Source: TMP-24 sp041397305
GTDB lineage: Bacteria > Pseudomonadota > Alphaproteobacteria > Rhodobacterales > Rhodobacteraceae
Direction: 5' to 3'
Assembly (NCBI GenBank): GCA_041397305.1
Contig: JAWKWX010000016.1
Coordinates: 1 to 64,000 of the forward strand
DNA length: 64,000 nt
The notes under the pieces are model-generated. The model saw only the letters and a program-made list of their open reading frames with translations. It had not been told where the DNA came from and made no database searches. A program made the position numbers and the translations under genes. Of the stretch, positions 32,411 through 41,084 are shown one piece after another. How positions within the stretch are numbered: the stretch's first letter is position 1; the number at the start of each line of letters is the position of its first letter.

Positions 32411-34765
32411 CTATTCGCCGTAAGGCACCCAGATGTTCTTGACCTGCGTCGCGCGGGTCAGGAAGGTCCGGCCCTGGCCTGCGGGCGAAAGCCAGTCGCG
32501 GTTTTCAGGACACCAGGTCACTTTCAGGTTTCCGGCACTTTCCGCCTCGACCATCTTCGCGCCTTCCGCCGAGCCACAGTACCACAGAGCTGCGACATCG
32601 TCGTGACCGGCAAGGGTTCTTGCCAGCTCGTCGCGGGGGCCGGTGACGATGTTCACGGCGCCTGCGGGAACGTCCGAGGTTTCCAGCACCTGATAAAGGT
32701 CGGTGGCGGCAAGCGGCATGTTCTGCGAGGGCACGGCCACGACGCGGTTGCCCATCGCGATGGCGGGCAGGACAAGGCTGAAAAAGCCCAGTAGCGGCGC
32801 GTCGGTCGGGCAGGCCACGCCCATCACGCCGAAGGGTTCGTTCATCGCGAGCGTCACATGGGCGGACTTGGTCGAATGGACGGCGCCGTCGAACTTGTCA
32901 GCCTGTGCGGCATACCAGAAGGCGCGACGGATCGAGGCTTCGACCTCTTCGGCAGCTTTCGGGACGCCTGCGGATTTCAGCCGTCCGGTGAATTCGGCGA
33001 CCCGCTGGCTGAGATTCTCGGCTAGGAAATAGAGAACCTGCGCGCGGTTGTGGCCGGTCGCCTTGCCCCAGCCCTTGCAGGCGTGCGCCGCCTCGACGGC
33101 ATTGCGGATGTCCTTGCGGTTGCCAAGCCCCGCGAGGCCGATGGTGCGCCCCCGGGTGATGACGGCATAGGAATAGCCGGAATCGGGGCGCTTCTGCGCG
33201 CCGCCGATATAGAGTTTCGCGGTACGGTCGATGCCCTCGGCACGGCCCGGCGCGTCGGGGTGGGGCGCGGTGTCGGGCGTGACGGGGGCGGCTTCGGCCT
33301 TTGCCTTCACCGCAGGCTCGGCAAGGTAGGAGAGCATGCCCTCCCGCCCGCCTTCGCGGCCGAAACCGCTCTCGCGGTAGCCGCCGAAACCGGCGGCGGC
33401 GTCGAAGATGTTGGTGCCGTTGATCCAGACGATCCCGGCCTTGACCTGGGAGGCCACGTCGAGGGCGAGGTTGATGTTTTCCGACCAGACGGAGGCCGCA
33501 AGCCCGTAGCGGGTGTTGTTGGCGAGTTCGACGGCCTCATCCGGCGTGCGGAACGTGGTCAGCGTCGCGACGGGGCCGAAGATTTCGACCTCGCTGATGA
33601 CATTCGCAGGCGCCACGCCGGTGAAGAAGCCGGGCGCGAAGAAGGAGCCCCTGGTGGGCAGCACGCATTGCGCCTGATGGAGCGTGGCGCCCTGGGCCTG
33701 GCCTTCCCTCACCAGCGAGGAGACCCGGTGCAATTGCACCGGATCGACGAGCGCGCCCATGTCGGTGGATTTGTCCAGGGGATCGCCGACGCGGAGTTTC
33801 GAAAGGCGTGCCTTCAGGCGGCGGGTGAAATCCTCCGCGATGACTTCCTGCACGAGGATGCGCGAGCCCGCGCAGCAGACCTGGCCCTGGTTGAACCAGA
33901 TCGCGTCCACCACACCCTCGACCGCGCCGTCGATGTCGGCGTCGGAGAGGACCACGAAGGGGGATTTTCCGCCAAGCTCCAGCGTCAGTTTCTTGCCCGT
34001 GCCGGCGGTCGCCTTGCGGATCGCGCGGCCAACCTCGGTGGAGCCGGTGAAGGCGATCTTGTCGACCTCTGCGCTGACCAATGCCGCGCCGGTTTCGCCG
34101 TCGCCGGTGACGATGTTCACGACACCTTTCGGCAAGCCGATCTCCACGCAGATCTCGGCGAAGGCAAGCGCGGTGAGGGGGGTATATTCGGCGGGCTTCA
34201 GCACAACGGTGTTGCCAGCGGCGAGCGCGGGCGCGACCTTCCAGGCGAGCATGAGAAGGGGGAAATTCCAGGGGATGATCTGGCCGCAGACGCCGACGGG
34301 CTCCATGCCCGGAAACTCATCCGCCAGTATCTCGGCCCAGCCCGCGTGGTGGTAGAAATGGCGGGCGACCAAAGGCACGTCGATATCACGCGTCTCGCGG
34401 ATCGGCTTGCCGTTATCCATGGTTTCAAGGACGGCGAGGAACCGTTCGCGTTTCTGCACGGCGCGGGCGAGCGCATAGAGCCATTTGGCGCGCTCGTGGC
34501 CCGAAAGGCGCCGCCAGCCGGGCAGCGCGGCGCGGGCGGTTTTCACGGCGGCCCCGACATCGGCGGCGGTGCCCTGGCTGACATGGGCCAGCACCTCGCC
34601 GGTCGCCGGGTTCTGCACCGCGAAAGTCTTGCCCGGGGTCGTGAAGGCACCGCCGATCAGATGGCCGAACGAACCCCGCGCCGTCAGCCATTTGACCACT
34701 TCGCCGTTCGTTTCCGGGGCGGGGCCGTAATCCATGGTCGCGAGGATTTCTGTGACTTTTGACAT
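32411..34765 (-). CDS. Tandem aldehyde dehydrogenase fusion protein
   Basis: A 784-residue protein with a complete aldehyde dehydrogenase (about residues 20-490) fused to a second, incomplete one (about 520-784). The first has IIPWNFPLLMLAWKVAPALA (IIPWNFPLLML), FTGSTEVGRAIRKA, catalytic Glu in LELGGKSPFVVL and Cys in NQGQVCCAGSRILVQ. The second keeps a cofactor-domain pattern (EPFGVMGVACPTDAPLLGFF) but stops before any catalytic Cys region. It follows deoC by seven bases. DeoC releases acetaldehyde from deoxyribose-5-phosphate, so acetaldehyde oxidation is the likely job. Such fusions next to deoC recur in Rhodobacterales from memory. Confidence 0.85.
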   Translation of the reverse strand: MSKVTEILATMDYGPAPETNGEVVKWLTARGSFGHLIGGAFTTPGKTFAVQNPATGEVLAHVSQGTAADVGAAVKTARAALPGWRRLSGHERAKWLYALARAVQKRERFLAVLETMDNGKPIRETRDIDVPLVARHFYHHAGWAEILADEFPGMEPVGVCGQIIPWNFPLLMLAWKVAPALAAGNTVVLKPAEYTPLTALAFAEICVEIGLPKGVVNIVTGDGETGAALVSAEVDKIAFTGSTEVGRAIRKATAGTGKKLTLELGGKSPFVVLSDADIDGAVEGVVDAIWFNQGQVCCAGSRILVQEVIAEDFTRRLKARLSKLRVGDPLDKSTDMGALVDPVQLHRVSSLVREGQAQGATLHQAQCVLPTRGSFFAPGFFTGVAPANVISEVEIFGPVATLTTFRTPDEAVELANNTRYGLAASVWSENINLALDVASQVKAGIVWINGTNIFDAAAGFGGYRESGFGREGGREGMLSYLAEPAVKAKAEAAPVTPDTAPHPDAPGRAEGIDRTAKLYIGGAQKRPDSGYSYAVITRGRTIGLAGLGNRKDIRNAVEAAHACKGWGKATGHNRAQVLYFLAENLSQRVAEFTGRLKSAGVPKAAEEVEASIRRAFWYAAQADKFDGAVHSTKSAHVTLAMNEPFGVMGVACPTDAPLLGFFSLVLPAIAMGNRVVAVPSQNMPLAATDLYQVLETSDVPAGAVNIVTGPRDELARTLAGHDDVAALWYCGSAEGAKMVEAESAGNLKVTWCPENRDWLSPAGQGRTFLTRATQVKNIWVPYGE

Positions 34766-34772
34766 GGGATCC

Positions 34773-35747
34773 TCAGGCTATCGCGTTGCGGTGGGCGGCG
34801 GCATAGCGGCCGGTCAGGTGATGTTCGAGCTGGCGCTCGATATCGGCAAGCATCGAGGAGGCGCCGAGGCGGAAGAGATCGGGTTGCAGCCAGTCATTGC
34901 CCAGTTCTTCCTTCATCAGAATCTGCCAGGCGATCGCATCCTTGGCATGTTTCATGCCGCCCGCCGGCTTGAAGCCGATCTTGTGGCCGGTCAGCGCGCC
35001 ATAGTCTCGCAGCGCCCGGACCATCACGAGCGAAACGGGAAGGGTCGCATTCACGCCCTCTTTCCCGGTCGATGTCTTGATGAAATCGGATCCCGCCTGC
35101 ATCGCGACCATCGAGGCCTTGTAGACATTGCGCAGCGTCCGGAGTTCGCCCGTCGCGAGGATCGCCTTCATATGCGCCGCGCCGCAGGCCTCGCGCATCG
35201 CCGCGACCTCGTCATAAAGCGCCTGCCAGTCGCCGTTCAGAACCTGCGCGCGGTGAATGACGATGTCGATTTCTTCCGCACCTTCCTCGACCGCATATTT
35301 GATTTCGGCGAGGCGGAGGGGGAGCGGCGTGAGGCCCGCCGGAAAGCCGGTGGCGACCGAGGCGACGGGGATGCCGGTGCCCCTCAGAGCCTTCACTGCG
35401 GCGGGGACCATCGAGGGGTAGACGCAGACGGCGCCGGTTGTCAGGCGGTCGAGGCCGAGACCCGTCATGATCTCGTCCGACAAGGGGCGCCGCGCCTTCG
35501 CGCAGAGGCGGGCGACGCGGTCGGGCGTGTCGTCGCCCGAAAGCGTCGTGAGGTCGATGCAGCGGATCGCGTTCACCAGCCAGGCGGCCTGGTATTCCTT
35601 TTTCACCGTGCGGCGGGTGGTCAGGGTCGCGGCGCGCCGTTCGGCAGCGGAGGTGTTCACGGCAATGGCGTCGAACCAGTCGGTCTGGAGCGGTACGCCC
35701 GGATTTCGGGGGAAATTGGCCGTGGCGGCACTCGCGCTCAGGGACAT
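34773..35747 (-). CDS. deoC: Deoxyribose-phosphate aldolase
   Basis: A 324-residue class I aldolase that cleaves 2-deoxyribose-5-phosphate to acetaldehyde and glyceraldehyde-3-phosphate in deoxynucleoside catabolism. The TIM-barrel motifs are present: CIDLTTLSGDDTPDRV, AVCVYPSMV, SVATGFPAGLTPLPLRLAEI, the general-base lysine strand MKAILATGELRT, and the Schiff-base lysine in DFIKTSTGK. GHKIGFKPAGGMK closes the barrel. It is the longer DeoC form (over 300 residues). It is transcribed before the aldehyde dehydrogenase and no other deo gene is nearby. Confidence 0.95.
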   Translation of the reverse strand: MSLSASAATANFPRNPGVPLQTDWFDAIAVNTSAAERRAATLTTRRTVKKEYQAAWLVNAIRCIDLTTLSGDDTPDRVARLCAKARRPLSDEIMTGLGLDRLTTGAVCVYPSMVPAAVKALRGTGIPVASVATGFPAGLTPLPLRLAEIKYAVEEGAEEIDIVIHRAQVLNGDWQALYDEVAAMREACGAAHMKAILATGELRTLRNVYKASMVAMQAGSDFIKTSTGKEGVNATLPVSLVMVRALRDYGALTGHKIGFKPAGGMKHAKDAIAWQILMKEELGNDWLQPDLFRLGASSMLADIERQLEHHLTGRYAAAHRNAIA

Positions 35748-35799
35748 GGTTTGAACCTCGGGGGACGGCGCGCTTGGCCGGTTGGGAAGACTGTGCCTG

Positions 35800-35852
35800 A
35801 CATTAGCCAAAGGGCCAATGCCAATCAACCAAGATATTTGACCAATTGGTCA
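35800..35852 (-). promoter_or_regulatory. Possible deoC promoter and upstream palindrome
   Basis: A weak promoter candidate reads TTGATT (35823-35828) and TAATGT (35800-35805) with 17 bp between. About 50 bp upstream of the implied start lies the perfect 14-bp palindrome TGACCAATTGGTCA (35839-35852), and TTGG direct repeats fill the gap. The palindrome looks like a GntR or TetR operator. Confidence 0.4.
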
Positions 35853-35995
35853 GGTTTCGATCCGCTTTTGCGGAGCTTTTGCAAACAATCGCAAGCTGAA
35901 GCCGCCTCTGACGCCGAAATCGCGCCAAATTTGCCGCAACGTGGCGGCACCCCGGGATTTCTGCTTATAGTCAGGCAGCGGGTGGGGCTGCCGGC

Positions 35996-36313
35996 GTGGA
36001 AAAGGTTCATTTTGCCATCGAGAAATTGCTCGAGGCGCCAGATGGCTGGCGCTCGGTCGTGCGTGACATGGTGCACGCCTGGCCGGATGCGCGGCCGTCC
36101 GAACTGATCTTCACGCTGGCGACGGCGGCGGCAGATATCGAGGCCACCTTCGGTCCGGGCAGCCCCGCTCGCGACGATGCCGCGCAGGCCTGGCGCCTGG
36201 CGGCACTGCTCGGGGCCGACCTCTATGCGATGGAGGCGCTTGGCCTGCCGCGCGGGCGAGCGGCCGATCTGGAGACCTATTGGGCCGTTGATCCCTATTT
36301 CCGCGATCTCTGA
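35996..36313 (+). CDS. Conserved hypothetical protein
   Basis: A 105-residue soluble, mostly helical protein starting at GTG 35996. I do not recognise a named family. It is acidic, with a VVRDMVHAWPDARPSELIFTL helix pair (VVRDMVHAWPDA) and an ending ETYWAVDPYFRDL that looks conserved. Codon use matches the host. It is convergent with the DUF1523 gene, 32 bp away. Confidence 0.6.
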   Translation: MEKVHFAIEKLLEAPDGWRSVVRDMVHAWPDARPSELIFTLATAAADIEATFGPGSPARDDAAQAWRLAALLGADLYAMEALGLPRGRAADLETYWAVDPYFRDL

Positions 36314-36345
36314 GCCGCCCGCCCTGCGGTGATGACGGCGCCCGC

Positions 36346-37116
36346 TCAGCCCTTGGGCTTCGCCCGCCAGGTGTCGAGCCAGGCCTTGAAGCGCCCTGCC
36401 ATGCCGCGCGCCTGGGCGCGGACCGCGTCGGCCTGCGCGTCGATCCCCTCCAGGAATTCGTCGGCATCTTCCACCACCGGGTCGATGGTCCTTTCGCGGA
36501 ACTGCAACCACATCCGCCGCAGCATCAGGACCAGAAGCGCAAGCGCGGTCAGGATCAGGATATTCACCCAGGGCAGGACCGTCGCATCGGCGCTGTCGAC
36601 CGCGCGCACTTTCACCGCGTTGGGATAGATCGACAGGATCGGCAGGCGCCAGCCGTAATAGGTGACCATCACCCATTGCGGCGCGGCCTTGTCGGACTTG
36701 AGGTTCGAGGCCTCGGCATGCAGGTTCGAACTGTCGTATTTGAAATAGGGCGGCCAGACCCAGCCTGTATCCTCGTTGCGGAACACCACCACGCTGTCAT
36801 CGTCATGCACCGCCTCGATGAAGCGGATATCGCGCGTCTGGGTGCCCTCGCCGGTGCCGGTGTCGGGCGAGGCATAGGCCCAGGCATTTTCCCAGGAAAC
36901 GGTCGTCAGCCGGTTGTAGGTGTTGGTGATCCGCACCACGTCATGGCTTGGCAGCGTGTAGTTGAGAAAGAGGCCGACGATCAGGATCACCACGGCCCAG
37001 AAGGCCCATTTCATCCGCCGCCGTCCCGTGCTGCCCGCCGGATAGCGATAGCGCAGGAACAGCGCACCGCCGATGAGAAAGAGGAGGATCAGCCCCCAGA
37101 CCAGATAACTAGACAT
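36346..37116 (-). CDS. DUF1523 family membrane protein
   Basis: A 256-residue membrane protein of the DUF1523 family. Two N-terminal membrane segments (about residues 3-21 and 35-54) are followed by LPSHDVVRITNTYNR, the family hallmark, and a globular region ending near YYGWRLPILSIYPNAV. A third membrane segment lies near 180-200, then a charged cytoplasmic tail. It is transcribed with the two genes upstream. Function unknown. Confidence 0.8.
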   Translation of the reverse strand: MSSYLVWGLILLFLIGGALFLRYRYPAGSTGRRRMKWAFWAVVILIVGLFLNYTLPSHDVVRITNTYNRLTTVSWENAWAYASPDTGTGEGTQTRDIRFIEAVHDDDSVVVFRNEDTGWVWPPYFKYDSSNLHAEASNLKSDKAAPQWVMVTYYGWRLPILSIYPNAVKVRAVDSADATVLPWVNILILTALALLVLMLRRMWLQFRERTIDPVVEDADEFLEGIDAQADAVRAQARGMAGRFKAWLDTWRAKPKG

Positions 37117-37125
37117 CGGCGCCCC

Positions 37126-37404
37126 CTATTGATAATTCTGCACATAGGCGATGATCACGATCAGGATCATCGGGATGATATAGACGAGCCAGAGGAGTTT
37201 CTTCTTCAGCCCGCGTTCATAGGCCGCCATGCCCTTCGCGATGAAGGCGGCGCGTTCGGTCTGGCCCTGACCTTCCGGCGGGGCCGCATCCCATTGCTTT
37301 TCCAGGGACTCGCGCCGCAAGGATCGCCAATAAGCGCCAAGCAGAAGGTAGAAGACCGACAGCCCGATGAAGGCGAAGACCAGAAGGCGGAGAATGGCAA
37401 TCAT
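37126..37404 (-). CDS. Small two-helix membrane protein
   Basis: A 92-residue protein with an N-terminal membrane helix (ILRLLVFAFIGLSVFYLLLG), a charged hydrophilic middle (residues about 28-65) and a C-terminal helix (LLWLVYIIPMILIVIIAYV). I do not recognise a family. Its start overlaps the upstream gene by 4 bp and it ends nine bases before the DUF1523 start, so all three are one transcription unit. Confidence 0.7.
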   Translation of the reverse strand: MIAILRLLVFAFIGLSVFYLLLGAYWRSLRRESLEKQWDAAPPEGQGQTERAAFIAKGMAAYERGLKKKLLWLVYIIPMILIVIIAYVQNYQ

Positions 37405-38756
37405 CGTCTGTCCCTTCGGGCGGGTTTGGCCCGAACCGCGCCCCAGGGGCCGACGCGGGCGACAAGGTCGGGCTGATGGTCGCCCATGTCAGGCTCGGGT
37501 CCGAACAGCGCCTCGCGCGTGCCCACCCGGTCCATCTGATATTCGGCGGCAAGGAAGTTCGCGACATAGTCCTGCTTGGCCTCCGACCAGCCGGAATAAA
37601 GCCGGTAGAACAGCTCCTTGTGGCAGATGAACGTCTGGCGGATGTCGAGCGGCGACAGTTCGGCCAGAAGCATGTTCACCAGATCGCGGTCAGGCCCGGC
37701 CTTGGCGCGCAGCGTGTAGAAATAGGAAGGATGGTCGGAGGTGATGCGCGGCCAGGCGCCGCCCGCCTCGGCCCAGCGGAGCATGGCCGCAAGCCCGTGA
37801 AACTCCTCGGGCAACTGCGCGGCCAATGTATTGGCGATCAGCCTCAATTCCGCCCGCGTGCCCGCGCCAGGGTCGATCCCTTCGCGCGCGGCGAAATCGA
37901 CAAGGATGAAATCCATCTTCTGGCGCAGGATCGCGGCCGCATCCGCGCCACGGGCATGGACGATCGGTTCGGCGAGGTCGTTCAGATCCAGGAACTTGGC
38001 GACCTGATTGCGGTCGCCGAGGTCGAACGTATAGGCAATCGGCATCCGCCCGAGCACCTCTTTCGGCCCGACGGAGATCGCGGCGGGAAATTCGACCTTG
38101 GGAAACAGGTAGATCCCGCCGAAATGCGCGGTCCAGAAATTGCCCTGGTCGTAGGTCTTTTCGCCCAGCCGGATCGGATTGCGCGTGATGTCTCCGGTGG
38201 CCTTGGCCAGATCGATCATCTCGGCGATCAGCACATCGTCGTACCAGGCGTCATATTCGGTGCGGAAGCGATGGATCAGGCCCTGCATCTTCTCCGCCCC
38301 CTTCACTGCCTGCCCGGCTGTGTCGGCCCGGACCGTCACCTGCCGCAGGTCCAGAAGCTGGGCGGGCGTGGAAAGCCTGAAGATCGTATTTTCCAGCTCT
38401 CCCGCCACCGCGTCACGGGCAGTGAGGGAAAAGAGCTGTTCCTCGTTCTCCTCGATGTAGCGCACGAGAATGCCGCGCGAGGTCGAGAACTTCGCGTTCA
38501 GCAGCGGCGCTTCCTTCTGCTCGGTGGTCAGGAGGATGAACTGGCGGTTCATGCCGTTGGGGTTGAGATAAAGATGATCTCCCAGCTCGTCGCCCACCTC
38601 GGGGCTGTAGCCAGAAAGATCGATATGGAAATCTTCGAGCGCGGTCCGTTTGCCCGTCAGATGCGCCAGCGCACGGTTGTAGCGTTCGACGAGCGCGGGG
38701 GAATCGACAGCCACCAGATTGCCGAACATCAGCCCCTTTTCGATCAGCCGTCTCAT
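37401..38756 (-). CDS. Conserved uncharacterised protein (possibly DUF6638)
   Basis: A 451-residue soluble protein with no signal peptide. It starts MRRLIEKGLMFGNLVAVDSP and is mostly alpha-helical with mixed strands. I recall similar proteins in Rhodobacterales, possibly named DUF6638, but cannot confirm. HKELFYRLYSGWSEAKQDYV near the end is a likely conserved block. It is first in a three-gene overlapping unit with two membrane proteins, suggesting a joint role at the inner membrane. No catalytic motif is evident. Confidence 0.65.
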   Translation of the reverse strand: MRRLIEKGLMFGNLVAVDSPALVERYNRALAHLTGKRTALEDFHIDLSGYSPEVGDELGDHLYLNPNGMNRQFILLTTEQKEAPLLNAKFSTSRGILVRYIEENEEQLFSLTARDAVAGELENTIFRLSTPAQLLDLRQVTVRADTAGQAVKGAEKMQGLIHRFRTEYDAWYDDVLIAEMIDLAKATGDITRNPIRLGEKTYDQGNFWTAHFGGIYLFPKVEFPAAISVGPKEVLGRMPIAYTFDLGDRNQVAKFLDLNDLAEPIVHARGADAAAILRQKMDFILVDFAAREGIDPGAGTRAELRLIANTLAAQLPEEFHGLAAMLRWAEAGGAWPRITSDHPSYFYTLRAKAGPDRDLVNMLLAELSPLDIRQTFICHKELFYRLYSGWSEAKQDYVANFLAAEYQMDRVGTREALFGPEPDMGDHQPDLVARVGPWGAVRAKPARRDRR

Positions 38757-38787
38757 CAGCGCTGCGTCTCCGGATGCCCGGGCCTCG

Positions 38788-39165
38788 TCATTCCGGCAGC
38801 CTGTCCCGCGCCAGATCCCGGCCGCGCAACCTTTCTGTCCGGCGGGAAAGCGAAAGCCAGGAAACGAGCATCAGCGGACCCCATGCGAGCATTGGCAGGA
38901 AGGAATTCCTGATCAGGTAGAACATGGTCTCGCCCGGCGCGTCCGACAAGGCCCCGCCGACATTGGCGCCGGTCTGGGCGTAAAGATAGCCGGTCAGGGC
39001 CGTCGAGATCGCCTGAACGAGGAAGGCAGACAGAAGTACACCGGACAGGACCATCCGGTGGGAACGGGTTTCCTTCGGCACGATCAGGCGCGGCAGAGAG
39101 ATCGCGGCCGCGCCAAGAATAAGGATCGGCAGGAACGTGTTTGAAAATCCGATCGGAACGTCCAT
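38788..39165 (-). CDS. Small integral membrane protein
   Basis: A 125-residue protein with three hydrophobic stretches (about residues 9-26, 40-62 and 85-105), plus a basic C-terminal tail. No family recognised. It ends 31 bp before the downstream 451-residue gene in the same direction, so it may head that unit. Confidence 0.6.
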   Translation of the reverse strand: MDVPIGFSNTFLPILILGAAAISLPRLIVPKETRSHRMVLSGVLLSAFLVQAISTALTGYLYAQTGANVGGALSDAPGETMFYLIRNSFLPMLAWGPLMLVSWLSLSRRTERLRGRDLARDRLPE

Positions 39166-39289
39166 TTCACCCCCGCGACACGTCTAGTTGCGCGGCCCCA
39201 TCAGCCTTATGTCGCATTCCGCAAGCTTCATGTACAGACTGAGTTGACCGGTCCGGCGCAGGTGTCGACCGCATGGGACAGTATCGGAA

Positions 39290-40033
39290 ATGACCAACCG
39301 CGGGGCCAAGGACCGTTCAGAGCCTGCGGGCTATGTGCCCCGACCTTCCGCGCGGGGCTTTTCGCTGGTGATCTTCGACTGCGACGGCGTTCTTATCGAC
39401 AGCGAGATCATCAGTGCGCGCATGCTGATCGCGGAACTGGCCAAGCTCGGCCTGTCGATCGACATGGACTATGTAACGCGCCATTTCCTGGGCCGCAGCT
39501 ATCCGACGGTGATCCGTCAGGTCCGGGCGGAATTCGGCATCGACCTGCCGGAAAGCTTCGAGGCGCGCTATCGCGAGAGCCTGCTGGAAGCCTTCCGCAG
39601 CGGGCTGAGGATCGTGCCGCATGTGCGCGCGGTCCTGGAGCGGATCGGAGTTCCCTTCTGCGTCGCCACCTCGTCAAGCCCGCGACGCGCGGACATGTCG
39701 CTTGACCTTGTCGGGCTCCGGGGTCTGGTGGGCGATCGGCTGTTCACCTCCTCGCAGGTGGCGCGGGGCAAGCCCGAACCCGATCTTTTCCTGCACGCCG
39801 CCGCCGCGATGGGCGTCGATCCGGTCCGCACACTGGTGATCGAAGATAGCCTGACCGGCATCCGCGCGGGGCTTGCGGCGGGCATGACGGTCTGGCGGTT
39901 CGTGGGCGCAAGCCACCTCGGCCCCGACACGCCGGAAGAGCCGGAAGGGGCACGGCCGCACCGCAGGCTTGTTTCATTCGAGAACTTCTTTCAGATTGCA
40001 CCGGATCTGAAGAAGGACGAACGGTCGGCATGA
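39290..40033 (+). CDS. HAD-superfamily hydrolase (beta-phosphoglucomutase/phosphatase type)
   Basis: A 247-residue HAD phosphatase. Motif I is FDCDGVLIDSE (about residue 29), motif II the ATSSSPRR strand, motif III Lys in GKPEPDLFLHAA, and motif IV VIEDSLTGIRAGLAAGM. It lies upstream of and overlaps the SorC-type regulator start (ATGA), at the head of the polyol block. A role in removing phosphate from a sugar or polyol phosphate is therefore plausible. A comparable phosphatase-like gene precedes the polyol operon of R. sphaeroides, from memory. Confidence 0.85.
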   Translation: MTNRGAKDRSEPAGYVPRPSARGFSLVIFDCDGVLIDSEIISARMLIAELAKLGLSIDMDYVTRHFLGRSYPTVIRQVRAEFGIDLPESFEARYRESLLEAFRSGLRIVPHVRAVLERIGVPFCVATSSSPRRADMSLDLVGLRGLVGDRLFTSSQVARGKPEPDLFLHAAAAMGVDPVRTLVIEDSLTGIRAGLAAGMTVWRFVGASHLGPDTPEEPEGARPHRRLVSFENFFQIAPDLKKDERSA

Positions 40034-40977
40034 CAGGCGAACCGACATTGCTGGACGAGGCAGCGCGTGCGGGCTGGCTGTCCTATGTTGCGGGCATGAC
40101 GCAGGACCAGATCGCCGCCGAACTGGGCGTTTCGCGCCAGCGCGCGCAACGCCTTGTCAGCAAGGCGATGGCCGAGGGGCTGGTGAAGGTGCGCCTCGAT
40201 CACAAGATCGGCCGGTGCCTCGAACTCGAAGCGGGGCTCATCCGCCGCTTCGGTCTGCAGCAGGCGCGCGTCGCACCCGACCTTGGCCCGGGCGCGGATC
40301 CGGCGCGCGCGACGGCCGGGGCGGCGGCGGCACTTCTGGAAAGCTATCTGGCGCGGCCGGAAAGCCAGACGATCGCCTTCGGCACCGGCCGGGCGCTGAG
40401 CGCCATGGTCGCCGAAATCGCCACCCAGCCGAACGAACGCCACAGGATCGTCTCGCTCATCGGCAATATCGCGCCCGATGGCTCGGCCTCTTTCTATGAC
40501 GTGATCATGCGGCTTGCCGACAAGCTGCACGCGCCGCATTATCCGATGCCGGTGCCGCTGATTTCCGAGACACCCGAGGAGCGCGCCATGTTCCACGCGC
40601 TGCGCCCGGTCCAGACCGTTGCGACCCTGGCGCAGGAGGCCGATGTGGTCTTCGTGGGCATCGGTCAGATGGGCGAGGATGCGCCGCTTTACAAGGACGG
40701 GTTCGTGACCCGCGCCCAGCTCGCGGACATGCGGGCTAAGGGCGCGGCGGGCGAGATCGTGGGCGGCGTCTATGATCGCGCCGGCCGCTATATCGAAACG
40801 CCGATTTCCGCCCTTGTGGGCGGGGTGCGGGTGGAACCGGGCCGCATCGGGCCGGTGATCGGCGTGGCCGCCGGACCGACAAAGGTTTCGGCGATCTGCG
40901 CGGCTCTGACGGGCCGAATCGTCAATTGCCTCGTGACCGACGAACCAACTGCAAGCGCCCTGCTTTCCCAGCCCTGA
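40030..40977 (+). CDS. smoC: SorC/DeoR-type sugar-binding transcriptional regulator
   Basis: A 315-residue regulator. An N-terminal helix-turn-helix spans about residues 15-55 (MTQDQIAAELGVSRQRAQRL), followed by a SorC-type sugar-phosphate binding domain to the end. Signature segments are QTIAFGTGRALSAMVAEI, DVVFVGIGQMGEDAPLY, GEIVGGVYDRAG and the C-terminal GRIVNCLVTDEPTA. It overlaps the phosphatase gene and lies directly before smoE, and the polyol promoter carries two palindromes suited to it. Named by position and similarity to R. sphaeroides SmoC; effector likely a polyol or its phosphate. Confidence 0.85.
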   Translation: MTGEPTLLDEAARAGWLSYVAGMTQDQIAAELGVSRQRAQRLVSKAMAEGLVKVRLDHKIGRCLELEAGLIRRFGLQQARVAPDLGPGADPARATAGAAAALLESYLARPESQTIAFGTGRALSAMVAEIATQPNERHRIVSLIGNIAPDGSASFYDVIMRLADKLHAPHYPMPVPLISETPEERAMFHALRPVQTVATLAQEADVVFVGIGQMGEDAPLYKDGFVTRAQLADMRAKGAAGEIVGGVYDRAGRYIETPISALVGGVRVEPGRIGPVIGVAAGPTKVSAICAALTGRIVNCLVTDEPTASALLSQP

Positions 40978-41013
40978 CAGCGACCGCCACTGAGTTTGTT
41001 CGCATTTTCCCGA

Positions 41014-41067
41014 TTGACCTGATGCGCGCTAATGTGAATAATTACTCATACGATGGGCAAATGCTCA
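41014..41067 (+). promoter_or_regulatory. smo operon promoter with two tandem palindromes
   Basis: A -35 TTGACC (41014-41019) and -10 AATAAT (41037-41042) are 17 bp apart. Two imperfect palindromes of like sequence, TGAATAATTACTCA (41035-41048) and TGGGCAAATGCTCA (41054-41067), have centres 19 bp apart. The first covers the -10, the second lies just downstream of the transcription start. They are probable operators for the adjacent SorC-type regulator. Confidence 0.6.
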
Positions 41068-41084
41068 TTCTCAGGGAGGACATC

